Part shown: piece after piece, positions 49,844-57,323 of the stretch
Layout of the letters: the number at the start of each line of letters is the position of its first letter
Position numbering within the stretch: position 1 is the stretch's first letter
Assembly (NCBI GenBank): GCA_011523425.1
Contig: WTGU01000062.1
Coordinates: forward strand, 1-58,136
DNA length: 58,136 nt
DNA from: Alphaproteobacteria bacterium
GTDB lineage: Bacteria > Pseudomonadota > Alphaproteobacteria > UBA828
Direction of reading: 5' to 3'
Notes under the pieces: model-generated
What the model was told of the DNA's origin: nothing
Databases searched by the model: none
What the model saw: only the letters and a program-made list of their open reading frames with translations
Program-made: the position numbers and the translations under genes

Positions 49844-50840
49844 CGAGCCAAGGCGGCACCGGCAGGCCGCGCTCGCGCAGGAATGCGGGGTTGAAGAGCT
49901 TGCTGAAGTAGCGGGTTCCGTAGTCGCAGAGCACGGTGACGATGGTGTGGCCCGGGCCCATCTCCCTGGCCAGTCGGATCGCGCCGGCCACGTTGATTCC
50001 GGTCGAGCCGCCCATGATGTGGCCCTCGTTCTGCGCCAGATCGAAGATCGCCGGCAGCGCCTCCTCGTCCGGAATCTGGAAGGGCACGTCGATCGGCGCG
50101 TCTTCCAGATTGGCGGTGATCCGGCCCTGGCCGATCCCCTCGGTGATCGAGCTGCCCTCCGCCTTCAGCTCGCCGTGAGCGTAGTGGTTGTAGAGCGCAG
50201 CCCCCATGGGATCGGCCAGGCCGATCGTCACCGAGGGCTTGCGCTCCTTGAGCGCCATGCCGACGCCGGCGAGAGTGCCGCCGGTGCCGACCGCGCAGAT
50301 GAAGCCGTCGATCCCGCCGCCGGTCTGCTCCCATATCTCGGGCCCGGTCGTCTCCACATGGCCCTGGCGGTTGGCCACATTGTCGAACTGGTTGGCCCAG
50401 ATCGCGCCGTTCGGCTCCGTCTCGGCGAGCTCGTCGGCGAGCCGGCCCGAGTACTTCACGTAGTTGTTCGGGTCGCGGTAGGGAACCGCCGGCACCTCGA
50501 TGAGCCTGGCGCCGCAGAGCCGCAGCATGTCCTTCTTTTCCTGGCTCTGGGTCTCCGGAATCACGATCACCGAGCGGTAGCCGAGGGCGTTGCCGACCAG
50601 CGCGAGCCCGATGCCGGTGTTGCCGGCGGTGCCTTCGACGATGGTGCCGCCGGGCCTGAGGACGCCGCGCTTCTCGGCGTCGCGCACGATGAAGAGCGCC
50701 GCCCGGTCCTTCACCGAGCCGCCGGGATTCAGGAACTCGCACTTGCCGAGGATCTCGCAGCCGGTCGCCTCGGAGGGGCCGTGCAGACGGATCAGCGGCG
50801 TCTTGCCGATCAGCTCGACGAAACTCGGTTCGGCTGTCAT
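49818..50840 (-). CDS. cysK: Cysteine synthase (O-acetylserine sulfhydrylase family)
   Basis: A fold-type II PLP enzyme that makes cysteine from O-acetylserine and sulfide; 340 aa. The PLP lysine is in NPGGSVKDR, the substrate loop in EGTAGNTGIGLA and the phosphate loop in GTGGTLAGVG. The length is somewhat more than typical CysK, and TAGNTG replaces the common TSGNTG, so a related cysteine-synthase subgroup is possible. It is the first gene of the cysK-alaX-sseA group. Confidence 0.88.
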   Translation of the reverse strand: MTAEPSFVELIGKTPLIRLHGPSEATGCEILGKCEFLNPGGSVKDRAALFIVRDAEKRGVLRPGGTIVEGTAGNTGIGLALVGNALGYRSVIVIPETQSQEKKDMLRLCGARLIEVPAVPYRDPNNYVKYSGRLADELAETEPNGAIWANQFDNVANRQGHVETTGPEIWEQTGGGIDGFICAVGTGGTLAGVGMALKERKPSVTIGLADPMGAALYNHYAHGELKAEGSSITEGIGQGRITANLEDAPIDVPFQIPDEEALPAIFDLAQNEGHIMGGSTGINVAGAIRLAREMGPGHTIVTVLCDYGTRYFSKLFNPAFLRERGLPVPPWLDDARDAAD

Positions 50841-50883
50841 GTCCTCTCACCCGCCCGCCACAACGCGGCAAGAACGCGCCGCA

Positions 50884-50912
50884 CCCTAAACCGCGACTCC
50901 CGCCCGGATCAA
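50884..50912 (-). promoter_or_regulatory. Probable promoter of cysK-alaX-sseA
   Basis: On the minus strand, TTGATC (50907-50912) and TTAGGG (50884-50889) are separated by 17 bases, 44 bases before the cysK ATG. It is back to back with the CDGSH promoter. Confidence 0.5.
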
Positions 50913-50931
50913 GCAGACCGAGCCGGCAGCC

Positions 50932-50960
50932 TTGTCCGCCCGCGTAGCGGCGGCTAGATT
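50932..50960 (+). promoter_or_regulatory. Probable promoter of the CDGSH gene
   Basis: TTGTCC (50932-50937) and TAGATT (50955-50960) are separated by exactly 17 bases, 44 bases before the ATG at 51005. Confidence 0.55.
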
Positions 50961-51004
50961 GAGGCCGTCCAATCCAGCGCTGCAGACTGCCGAGGCATCC
51001 CACC

Positions 51005-51244
51005 ATGAGCGAACCCGTCGTCGCCCAGGCGGAACCCTACGAAACCGAGCTCGTCGCCGGAGAGAAGTATTTCTGGTGCGCCTGCGGCCTGAGCAGTACC
51101 CAGCCCTTCTGCGACGGCTCGCACAAGACCACCGACATCCGCCCCGTCGTCTTCACCGCCGAGGAAAGCGAGACCGCGTGGCTCTGCGGTTGCAAGCGGA
51201 CCGGGAGCGGGCCGCACTGCGACGGCACGCACAACACGCTCTGA
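51005..51244 (+). CDS. Double-CDGSH iron-sulfur protein
   Basis: A 79-aa protein with two CDGSH-type [2Fe-2S] motifs: CACGLSSTQPFCDGSH (about residues 25-40) and CGCKRTGSGPHCDGTH (about 61-76). Each gives three Cys and one His ligand. There is no membrane anchor, unlike eukaryotic mitoNEET. Such small tandem-CDGSH proteins are thought to act in electron or Fe-S transfer. It has its own promoter, divergent from the cysteine synthase operon. Confidence 0.93.
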   Translation: MSEPVVAQAEPYETELVAGEKYFWCACGLSSTQPFCDGSHKTTDIRPVVFTAEESETAWLCGCKRTGSGPHCDGTHNTL

Positions 51245-51270
51245 CCTCTCCCTTTCGCGGCGGAGTTCCC

Positions 51271-51840
51271 GTGAGTACCGGAACGGGCAGGCGACAGCGT
51301 AGCCCGGCGGCCCTCGCTGCGCCGTTGCTCGGCGCGGCCATGCTGGGCGCGCTCGCCGGATGCGGCATCCTGGACGACCCTCCGCCGTGTCCCCGCGTCA
51401 GCGTCCTCCAGCAGGCACGCGTGCTCACCCTCTACGGCGAGGGGCCGGGGCGCGAGGAGGCCGACGTGGCCTTCGAGGTGGAGCTCCGCGAGGCGAGCGG
51501 GCGCTGCGATTACGCCATCGACGAGGACGGCAGCGGCAGCGTCGAGGTGGCGTTCTCCCTGCCCATCCGTGCGACGCGGGGGCCGGCCGCAACCGCGGAC
51601 CGCGTGAGCGCGCCCTATTTCGTCGCGCTGACCGACGGCGGGCGCCGCATCGTCGCCAAGGAGATCTTCACGGCGGAGATCGCCTTCGACGACGAGGCCA
51701 CGGGCGCCGAGACGGTGGAGTACGTCGCTCAGTGGATCCCGCTCAGGCCCGGCGAGAGCGCGCTCGCCTACGAGACGCTGATCGGCATCCAGTACACCGA
51801 GGCCCAGCTCGAGGAGGCCCAGCGCCGGCAGGCGCGCTAG
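51271..51840 (+). CDS. Lipoprotein of unknown function
   Basis: A 189-aa predicted lipoprotein starting at a GTG with GGAG six bases upstream. The signal peptide ends in the lipobox ALAGC, giving lipidated Cys31. The mature part is a soluble, acidic, mostly beta domain with two more cysteines (PPPC and SGRCDY) that could form a disulfide. I do not recognise a characterised family. It is 26 bases after the CDGSH gene, so it may share its transcript. Confidence 0.78.
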   Translation: MSTGTGRRQRSPAALAAPLLGAAMLGALAGCGILDDPPPCPRVSVLQQARVLTLYGEGPGREEADVAFEVELREASGRCDYAIDEDGSGSVEVAFSLPIRATRGPAATADRVSAPYFVALTDGGRRIVAKEIFTAEIAFDDEATGAETVEYVAQWIPLRPGESALAYETLIGIQYTEAQLEEAQRRQAR

Positions 51841-51895
51841 GCGCTCCCGCCTCCCCCCGGAGAGTCGCACGCTTCGCCGGACAGGGAACCGGATC

Positions 51896-53347
51896 ATGAC
51901 GGTACTCGTGGAAACCCGTGCCGACTTCACGCTCGAAGCCGCCCGCCGGGTGGCGTGGGAGGGCGAAGGCGTGGAGCTCGGCGCCGGCGCTCTCGCGGCC
52001 ATGGCGCAGGGCCGGGAGCGCCTGGAGCGCATCATCGAGCACGACCCCGAGGTCACCATCTACGGCGTGACGACGGGGCCGGGCCAGCTCGCGCGGCAGG
52101 CGCTGACGCCCGAGCAGCGCGAGCGGTGGGCCGGCATGTCGCCGGCGCGGGTAGCCACGTCGTGGGGCGATCCGCTGCCCGAGCGCGTCGTGCGCGCGAT
52201 CGTGCTCGCGCGGCTCACCAACTTCGTGGAAGGCGAGGCCGCCGTGTCGCCGGAGATCGCGCGGCGTGTCGCCGCCATGCTGGACGGGCGCCCGATGCCC
52301 GTGGTCCCGGCGCGGGGCCAGGGCGGCGCGGGCGAGATCCTCTCGCTGGGGCACCTGTTCACCGATCTGGCGGAGAAGGCGGAGCCCGCGATCAAGGACG
52401 TGATGTGCCTGCTCAACGGCTCGCCGGCGGCCACGGGCCTCGTGACCGATGCAGCGCTCGTCGCGGAGAGCCGCCTCGACGTGGCGGCGAGCGTATTCGC
52501 GCTCTCCTTCGAGGCCTTCAACGCGCCGCTCTGCCATCTCGACGCCGCCCTTGGCGCGTACTGGAACAACCCCCACGACCGCTGGGCGCTCGATCGCCTG
52601 CGCGCGCTGGTGGGGGACGGTCACGGCGGCGAGCGGCGCCCCTACCAGGCGCCGGTCAGCTACCGCATCCTTCCGCGCATGCTCGGCCAGGCCCGGCGCG
52701 CGGCCTCCCTGGCTGCGGAGGTCGCCGCGGAATCCCTCCAGGCCGTGACCGACAACCCGGTCTGGGTCGAGGATGCGGGCGAGGATCACCCCTTCGGCCG
52801 CTTCGTGACGAACGGCGGCTATCACAACCCCCACGCGGTGCTCGCCATGGACGCGCTGAGCGCCGCGTGTGCCAATCTCTGCGTCCTTGCCGAGCGGCAC
52901 GGCGCTAAGCTCCTGGACGGCAACGTCTCGCTGCTTCCCGATCAGCTACGCGATCCGGACGGCGGCGACGATGCGCCCCGCACCTACCTGGGATGCGTGC
53001 CGATGGCCCAGACCGGCTACGAGGAGGAGGCCCGTCTCTACGCCCAGGCGACGCTGCTCCCCGGCAGCGAATCGGGCGGCTTCGGCCAGAACGACGTGGC
53101 GAGCCCCGTGTTCATGGCATGGTCCAAGCAGGATCGCGCCGGCCACTGCCTCGACATGGCGCTCGCCAGCCTCGTGCCGATAGCGCTCCGCGCGCTCGAC
53201 GTCACCGGCCGGCCGGCTCCGCCGCCGCTGGCCGGGCTCGAGGCGGAGGTCCGGGAGATCGTGCCGGATCCGGGCCAGTGCCAGGCCTTCGGCCCGGTGG
53301 TGGGCGCGATCGCCGACACTTTGCGCCGCGCCATCTATCCGTCGTGA
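51896..53347 (+). CDS. Histidine/aromatic ammonia-lyase homologue lacking the MIO triad
   Basis: A 483-aa member of the HAL/PAL superfamily by fold. It keeps IYGVTTGPG (Tyr56), LLNGSPAATG, PVSYRILPRMLGQA, AVTDNPVW and NGGYHNPHAV, each aligning with HAL. However, the segment where HAL has GSVGASGDLAPLAH reads GQGGAGEILSLGH (141-153), so the Ala-Ser-Gly that cyclises to the MIO cofactor is missing. The conserved QEDHVS region is also changed (GFGQNDVAS). It is therefore probably not a classical ammonia-lyase. The gene is intact with no sign of a frameshift. A cupin gene follows. Confidence 0.82.
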   Translation: MTVLVETRADFTLEAARRVAWEGEGVELGAGALAAMAQGRERLERIIEHDPEVTIYGVTTGPGQLARQALTPEQRERWAGMSPARVATSWGDPLPERVVRAIVLARLTNFVEGEAAVSPEIARRVAAMLDGRPMPVVPARGQGGAGEILSLGHLFTDLAEKAEPAIKDVMCLLNGSPAATGLVTDAALVAESRLDVAASVFALSFEAFNAPLCHLDAALGAYWNNPHDRWALDRLRALVGDGHGGERRPYQAPVSYRILPRMLGQARRAASLAAEVAAESLQAVTDNPVWVEDAGEDHPFGRFVTNGGYHNPHAVLAMDALSAACANLCVLAERHGAKLLDGNVSLLPDQLRDPDGGDDAPRTYLGCVPMAQTGYEEEARLYAQATLLPGSESGGFGQNDVASPVFMAWSKQDRAGHCLDMALASLVPIALRALDVTGRPAPPPLAGLEAEVREIVPDPGQCQAFGPVVGAIADTLRRAIYPS

Positions 53348-53389
53348 GGCCGGCGCGGCGCCGCGTCGCGCGCACCGGCGTCGATCGGC

Positions 53390-53418
53390 TTGTCAGGCCG
53401 GGCGGCGCTTCCTACCAT
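53390..53418 (+). promoter_or_regulatory. Probable promoter of the cupin gene
   Basis: TTGTCA (53390-53395) and TACCAT (53413-53418) are separated by exactly 17 bases, 32 bases before the ATG at 53451. Confidence 0.6.
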
Positions 53419-53450
53419 GACGCCTCCCCCGGCGGAGAGGAGCGAGCGCC

Positions 53451-53891
53451 ATGACCAAGGCTCAGGCGGCGACGGCGCCAGGCCCGGACGAGCGGCAGCC
53501 ACCCTTCACACTGGTCAGGAGGGACGACCCCACCTTCATGCCGGGAAGGCGCGACTTCCTCACCTACCGCGACCTCGGCATCACGGCGGCGAGCGACGGA
53601 CGCATCCGCGCCCAGATCACCTCGGCCAAGGCCGGGCTCACCCGGCCCACGGGCTGGCACACGCACATCTGCGAGGGGCAGATCGTCTACATGCTGAGCG
53701 GCTGGATCGACCTCGCCTTCGAGGACGAGACCATCCGCATCGAGGAAGGGGATTCCCTCTACATCCCCGGCGGCACGCCGCACAACGAGATCGCCACCTC
53801 CGACACGTTCGACCTGATCGAGATTTCCGTGCCCGCCGACATGGGCACCGAGCCCTGCGAGCCCCCGCCGGGACGGCGCGGGGAGGGTTAA
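53451..53891 (+). CDS. Cupin domain protein
   Basis: A 146-aa single-domain cupin. The first cupin motif includes GWHTHICEGQIVYMLSG, whose His-x-His and Glu could bind a metal; the second includes YIPGGTPHNEIAT. Cupins include dioxygenases, isomerases and binding proteins, and no reaction can be assigned. It is 103 bases after the HAL-like gene, with its own promoter candidate between them, and convergent with the monooxygenase. Confidence 0.85.
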   Translation: MTKAQAATAPGPDERQPPFTLVRRDDPTFMPGRRDFLTYRDLGITAASDGRIRAQITSAKAGLTRPTGWHTHICEGQIVYMLSGWIDLAFEDETIRIEEGDSLYIPGGTPHNEIATSDTFDLIEISVPADMGTEPCEPPPGRRGEG

Positions 53892-53966
53892 CCCGCCTGC
53901 CGTTGGCCGGAATTCCTCCCGCGCCCGTGACCCGTTTTCGCGCGTGACCGTGCGGCCACGCGGGAC

Positions 53967-55613
53967 TCAAGCGGCGGACAGCGTGAACCCCTCGTAGCCG
54001 TTGGCGGCCACCGCGTCGCACGTCTCGACATAGTCCGGAAAGCCCCCGGTGTAAGGCATCACGCGGCGCGGCTTGCCGTCGACGTTGGCGCCGACGTACC
54101 AGGAGTTGCAGGAGGGGAAGAGGGTGCCCCCCGCCACCTCCTCATGGTGGGCCATCCATGAGTCCTCCGCCGCGCGGCTCGCCTCGATGCACGGGCGGCC
54201 CGTGCCGCGCGCGTGCGCGATGCAGCCGGCGATCCACTCCACATGCTGCTCGATGGCCGGGACCATGTTGGTGAGCACCGAGGGGCTAGTGGGGCCTGTG
54301 ATGGTGAACAGGTTGGGGAAGCCCTCGACGGCGAGCCCGAGATAGGTGCGGGGGCCGTCGGCCCACGTCGCCTGCAGCGGCCTCCCGCCCCGGCCGCGGA
54401 TGTCGATCCTGAACAGGGGCCCCGTCATCGCGTCGTATCCGGTCGCGAAGACGATCGCGTCGAGAGCGTAGTCCCTGCCACCGGAGCGCAGCCCGGTGGG
54501 CGTGATCTCCTCGATCGGAGCCTCGCTGATGTCCACCAGCGTCACGTTGGGCCGGTTGAAGGTGGCGTAGTAGTCGGTATCGAGGCAGATGCGCTTGCAG
54601 CCGACGTAGGAGCGCGGCGAGAGCAGCGCCGCCACCTCGGGATCGCGGACCTGGGCGCGGATCTTGTCGCGGATGAACGAGGCCGCGATGTCGTTCGCCT
54701 CGCCGTTGACCAGCACGTCCTTGAAGACGCCGTACATGCGGAGCCCGCCGACCTGCCAGCGGTCTTCGAGCTCCCGCTCTCGTTCCTCGGCGCTCATCTC
54801 TTCCGCCGCCGCCGGGTTCACGGCCCACCAGCAGCCGGTCGGCGTCTCGCTCGCCTGGCGCCGCAGCTCCCCGTAGCTCTCCCTGATGGCGGCGTACTCG
54901 GCCTCGTCCAGCGGCGCGTTGCGGGCGGGCACGGTGTAGTTCGCCTGGCGCTGGAAGACGGTGAGGTGGCGCGCCTCCGCTGCGATCAGCGGGATCGCCT
55001 GGATGGCCGACGAGCCGGTGCCGACGACGCCGACGTGCTGGCCGGCGAAGGATACCTCCTCGTGGGGCCAGGCGCCGGTGTGGTACCAGGCGCCGGCGAA
55101 GCGATCGAGCCCGTCGAACGCCGGCCGGTTGACGGCAGAAAGGCAGCCGGTGGCCATGACGCAGTAGGTGGCGGAAAGCCTGGCGCCGTCGTCGGTGACA
55201 ATCCGCCAGCATCCCGCCGCATCGTCGAACGCCGCCTCGGTGACGGTCGTCCCGAACGCGATGTCGCGGCGGAGGTCGAAGCGGTCGGCGACATGCTCCA
55301 GATAGCGCAGGATCTCCGGTTGCGTCGCGAAGCGCTCGGTCCAACGCCACTCCTGCTGCAGCGCGTCGGAAAACTGGTAGGAGTATTCGACGCTGTCGGT
55401 GTCGCAACGGGCGCCGGGATAGCGGTTCCAGTACCAGGTGCCGCCGACCCCGTCGCCCTTCTCGAAGACGCGCACCCGGAGCCCCATCGCGCGCAGCCGA
55501 TGGAGCATGTAGAGGCCCGCGAAGCCGGCGCCGACGACGACCGCATCGACGTCCGCCTCCGCTGCGGCGTGCCGGGGGCTTCCGGGCGCTCCCTGTGACG
55601 ACGGCGTGGCCAT
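53967..55613 (-). CDS. Flavin-containing (Baeyer-Villiger-type) monooxygenase
   Basis: A 548-aa class B flavoprotein monooxygenase. It has the FAD Rossmann motif VVGAGFAGLY (residues 28-33 core), GGTWYWNRYPGARCD, the Baeyer-Villiger fingerprint FAGAWYHTGAWP and the NADPH Rossmann motif VGTGSSAIQ. It is closest in pattern to cyclohexanone- or phenylacetone-type enzymes, which insert oxygen next to a ketone. The substrate is unknown. It stands alone on the minus strand. Confidence 0.92.
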   Translation of the reverse strand: MATPSSQGAPGSPRHAAAEADVDAVVVGAGFAGLYMLHRLRAMGLRVRVFEKGDGVGGTWYWNRYPGARCDTDSVEYSYQFSDALQQEWRWTERFATQPEILRYLEHVADRFDLRRDIAFGTTVTEAAFDDAAGCWRIVTDDGARLSATYCVMATGCLSAVNRPAFDGLDRFAGAWYHTGAWPHEEVSFAGQHVGVVGTGSSAIQAIPLIAAEARHLTVFQRQANYTVPARNAPLDEAEYAAIRESYGELRRQASETPTGCWWAVNPAAAEEMSAEERERELEDRWQVGGLRMYGVFKDVLVNGEANDIAASFIRDKIRAQVRDPEVAALLSPRSYVGCKRICLDTDYYATFNRPNVTLVDISEAPIEEITPTGLRSGGRDYALDAIVFATGYDAMTGPLFRIDIRGRGGRPLQATWADGPRTYLGLAVEGFPNLFTITGPTSPSVLTNMVPAIEQHVEWIAGCIAHARGTGRPCIEASRAAEDSWMAHHEEVAGGTLFPSCNSWYVGANVDGKPRRVMPYTGGFPDYVETCDAVAANGYEGFTLSAA

Positions 55614-55682
55614 GATCGCTCGCGCGTTGCCTGCGAGGTCCGAGTCTAGCCCGGAAGGGTCGGGCTCCGCACCCGGCGTCGC

Positions 55683-56594
55683 TCAGGCATCCTCCAGCAT
55701 GAGCGCCGCGGCGCCGACCATGCCGGCGTCGTTGCCGAGCGTGGCCTTGACTACGCGGATCGCACCGACGGGCGCGAGCACGGCCCGCGCGACGGCGCGC
55801 CCGGCAGCGTCGCGATAGAGCGCGAAGTGCCGCTCTCCCATGCCCCCGCCGAAGAGGATCACCTCGGGCAGGAAGGCGTGGATGAGGCTCCAGACGGCCA
55901 TTTCCATCGCGTCAGCACTACGGGCGACGATGGCCTCGGCAGCGGCCGCGCCTGCCGCGGCGGCGGCGAAGACGGCCTCGGCATCCGCATAGCCGAGCCC
56001 CGCGCCCGCCCGCGCCAGCGCCGGCCCTGCGGCGAGCGCCTCGAGGCAGCCGCGCTGCCCGCAATAGCATTCCGGGCCGGCCGGATCGACGACCAGGTGG
56101 CCGATCTCGGGATGGGCGCCGGCCGCACCCCGCAGGATCGCGCCGTCGATCAGCGCCGCCCCGCCGATGCCGGTGCCGACGGTCAGCATGACGGCGATAC
56201 GCGCGCCGCGTGCAGCGCCCGCCAGCGCCTCGCCGAGCAGCGCCGCATCGGCATCGTTGACGAGGCGCACGGGCGTGCCGTAGTGGGCAGCGAGCGGGCT
56301 CACGATGTCGTTCCCCTCCCAGCCGGGGAGCGTGTAGAAGTTCTCGATCCGCCCGCTCGCTTCGTCGAAGGGGCCGGGGCAGCCGAGGCCGATGCCCGCG
56401 AGCGCGGCCGGATCCGTGCGGGCCTCGGCCATCGTCTCGTCGATGGCCTGCACCAGCCGCGCGAGGCCTGCATCGAAACCGGCCTCCACGTCCGTCGCGA
56501 CGGTCCGCCGCGCGCGTATCGCGCCCGCCGCATCGACCGCGCCGACCGCGATCTTGGTGCCGCCGATATCGACGCCGAGCGCAAGCCGGCTCAT
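55683..56594 (-). CDS. ROK family sugar kinase
   Basis: A 303-aa ROK-family kinase. The N-terminal ATP motif is LGVDIGGTKIAVG, VNDADAALLGEA holds the catalytic Asp, EIGHLVV binds sugar and CYCGQRGCLE is the zinc site. Glucokinases, N-acetylglucosamine kinases and N-acetylmannosamine kinases share this pattern. The neighbouring glucosamine-6-phosphate deaminase-like gene favours an amino sugar. It overlaps that gene by four bases. Confidence 0.9.
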   Translation of the reverse strand: MSRLALGVDIGGTKIAVGAVDAAGAIRARRTVATDVEAGFDAGLARLVQAIDETMAEARTDPAALAGIGLGCPGPFDEASGRIENFYTLPGWEGNDIVSPLAAHYGTPVRLVNDADAALLGEALAGAARGARIAVMLTVGTGIGGAALIDGAILRGAAGAHPEIGHLVVDPAGPECYCGQRGCLEALAAGPALARAGAGLGYADAEAVFAAAAAGAAAAEAIVARSADAMEMAVWSLIHAFLPEVILFGGGMGERHFALYRDAAGRAVARAVLAPVGAIRVVKATLGNDAGMVGAAALMLEDA

Positions 56595-57319
56595 GGCCCG
56601 GCGCCCTCGAGCCGGGCGCCCGCCGCCGCTGCCGCGTCGCAGAGGCAGGTCGCGTTCCCGTGCAGCCAGAGAAACGAGGCCGGGAGCTGCGGCGTGACGC
56701 GGCCGGCCGCGAGCCGGGCGAGCGGCTCCCGCTTGGCCGGGCCGGCGACCAAGAGAAGGATGCGCCGTGCGCGCAGGATGTCGCCGAGTCCGAGCGTCAG
56801 TCCCTGCCGCACCGGGCCGGCGGTTCCGGCCAGCATGGGATGCGCGCGCGACTGCTCGGCAAGCGTCGCAACGTGGCAGAAGGGATCGAAGCTCGCCGCC
56901 GGCTCGTTCAGCGCGAGATGTCCGTTGCGCCCGAGGCCGAGGATGCAGAGGTCGATGGGGCCCGCCGCCCTCAGCGCCTCTTCGATGCGGCGGCACTCCG
57001 CCGCACTATCGGGTGCCGCACCGCGAAAGCCGATCCAGCGCTTCGCCGGCACCGCAAGGGGACCACGCACCGTGCGCTCCAGGTAGGCGGCGCAGCTCGC
57101 CGGATCGTCGGCACCGAGGCCGGCCCACTCGTCGAGCTGGATGAAGCGCGCGCTCGCGAGCCGTTCCGGGGCGCCGGCGAGCAGCGCGTAGGTCCCTGTG
57201 GGCGTCTCCCCGCTGGCGAGGCAGATCAGGAGGTCGGGCCTTGCGCCGACCGCCTCCCAGACCAGCGCCGCCGCCTCCCGATCCAGCGCCTCCCGATCCG
57301 GCAGGACGGCAAACCGCAC
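56591..57319 (-). CDS. nagB: Glucosamine-6-phosphate deaminase-like (NagB family)
   Basis: A 242-aa NagB/RpiA/SOL-fold enzyme that converts glucosamine-6-phosphate to fructose-6-phosphate and ammonia. LASGETPTGTYALL is the phosphate loop, QLDEWAGLG carries the catalytic Asp region, and GLGRNGHLALNEP is close to the family motif GIGxDGHIAFNEP (Asn replaces Asp before GH). Length fits the short bacterial form. It overlaps the ROK kinase gene, and the oxidoreductase ends four bases upstream, so all three are one operon. Confidence 0.85.
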   Translation of the reverse strand: MRFAVLPDREALDREAAALVWEAVGARPDLLICLASGETPTGTYALLAGAPERLASARFIQLDEWAGLGADDPASCAAYLERTVRGPLAVPAKRWIGFRGAAPDSAAECRRIEEALRAAGPIDLCILGLGRNGHLALNEPAASFDPFCHVATLAEQSRAHPMLAGTAGPVRQGLTLGLGDILRARRILLLVAGPAKREPLARLAAGRVTPQLPASFLWLHGNATCLCDAAAAAGARLEGAGP

Positions 57320-57323
57320 CGCC

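Noticed and set aside
52316-52345. Frameshift as explanation for the missing MIO triad
   Set aside because: The flanking residues align with the family in the same frame on both sides, and no one-base shift restores Ala-Ser-Gly.
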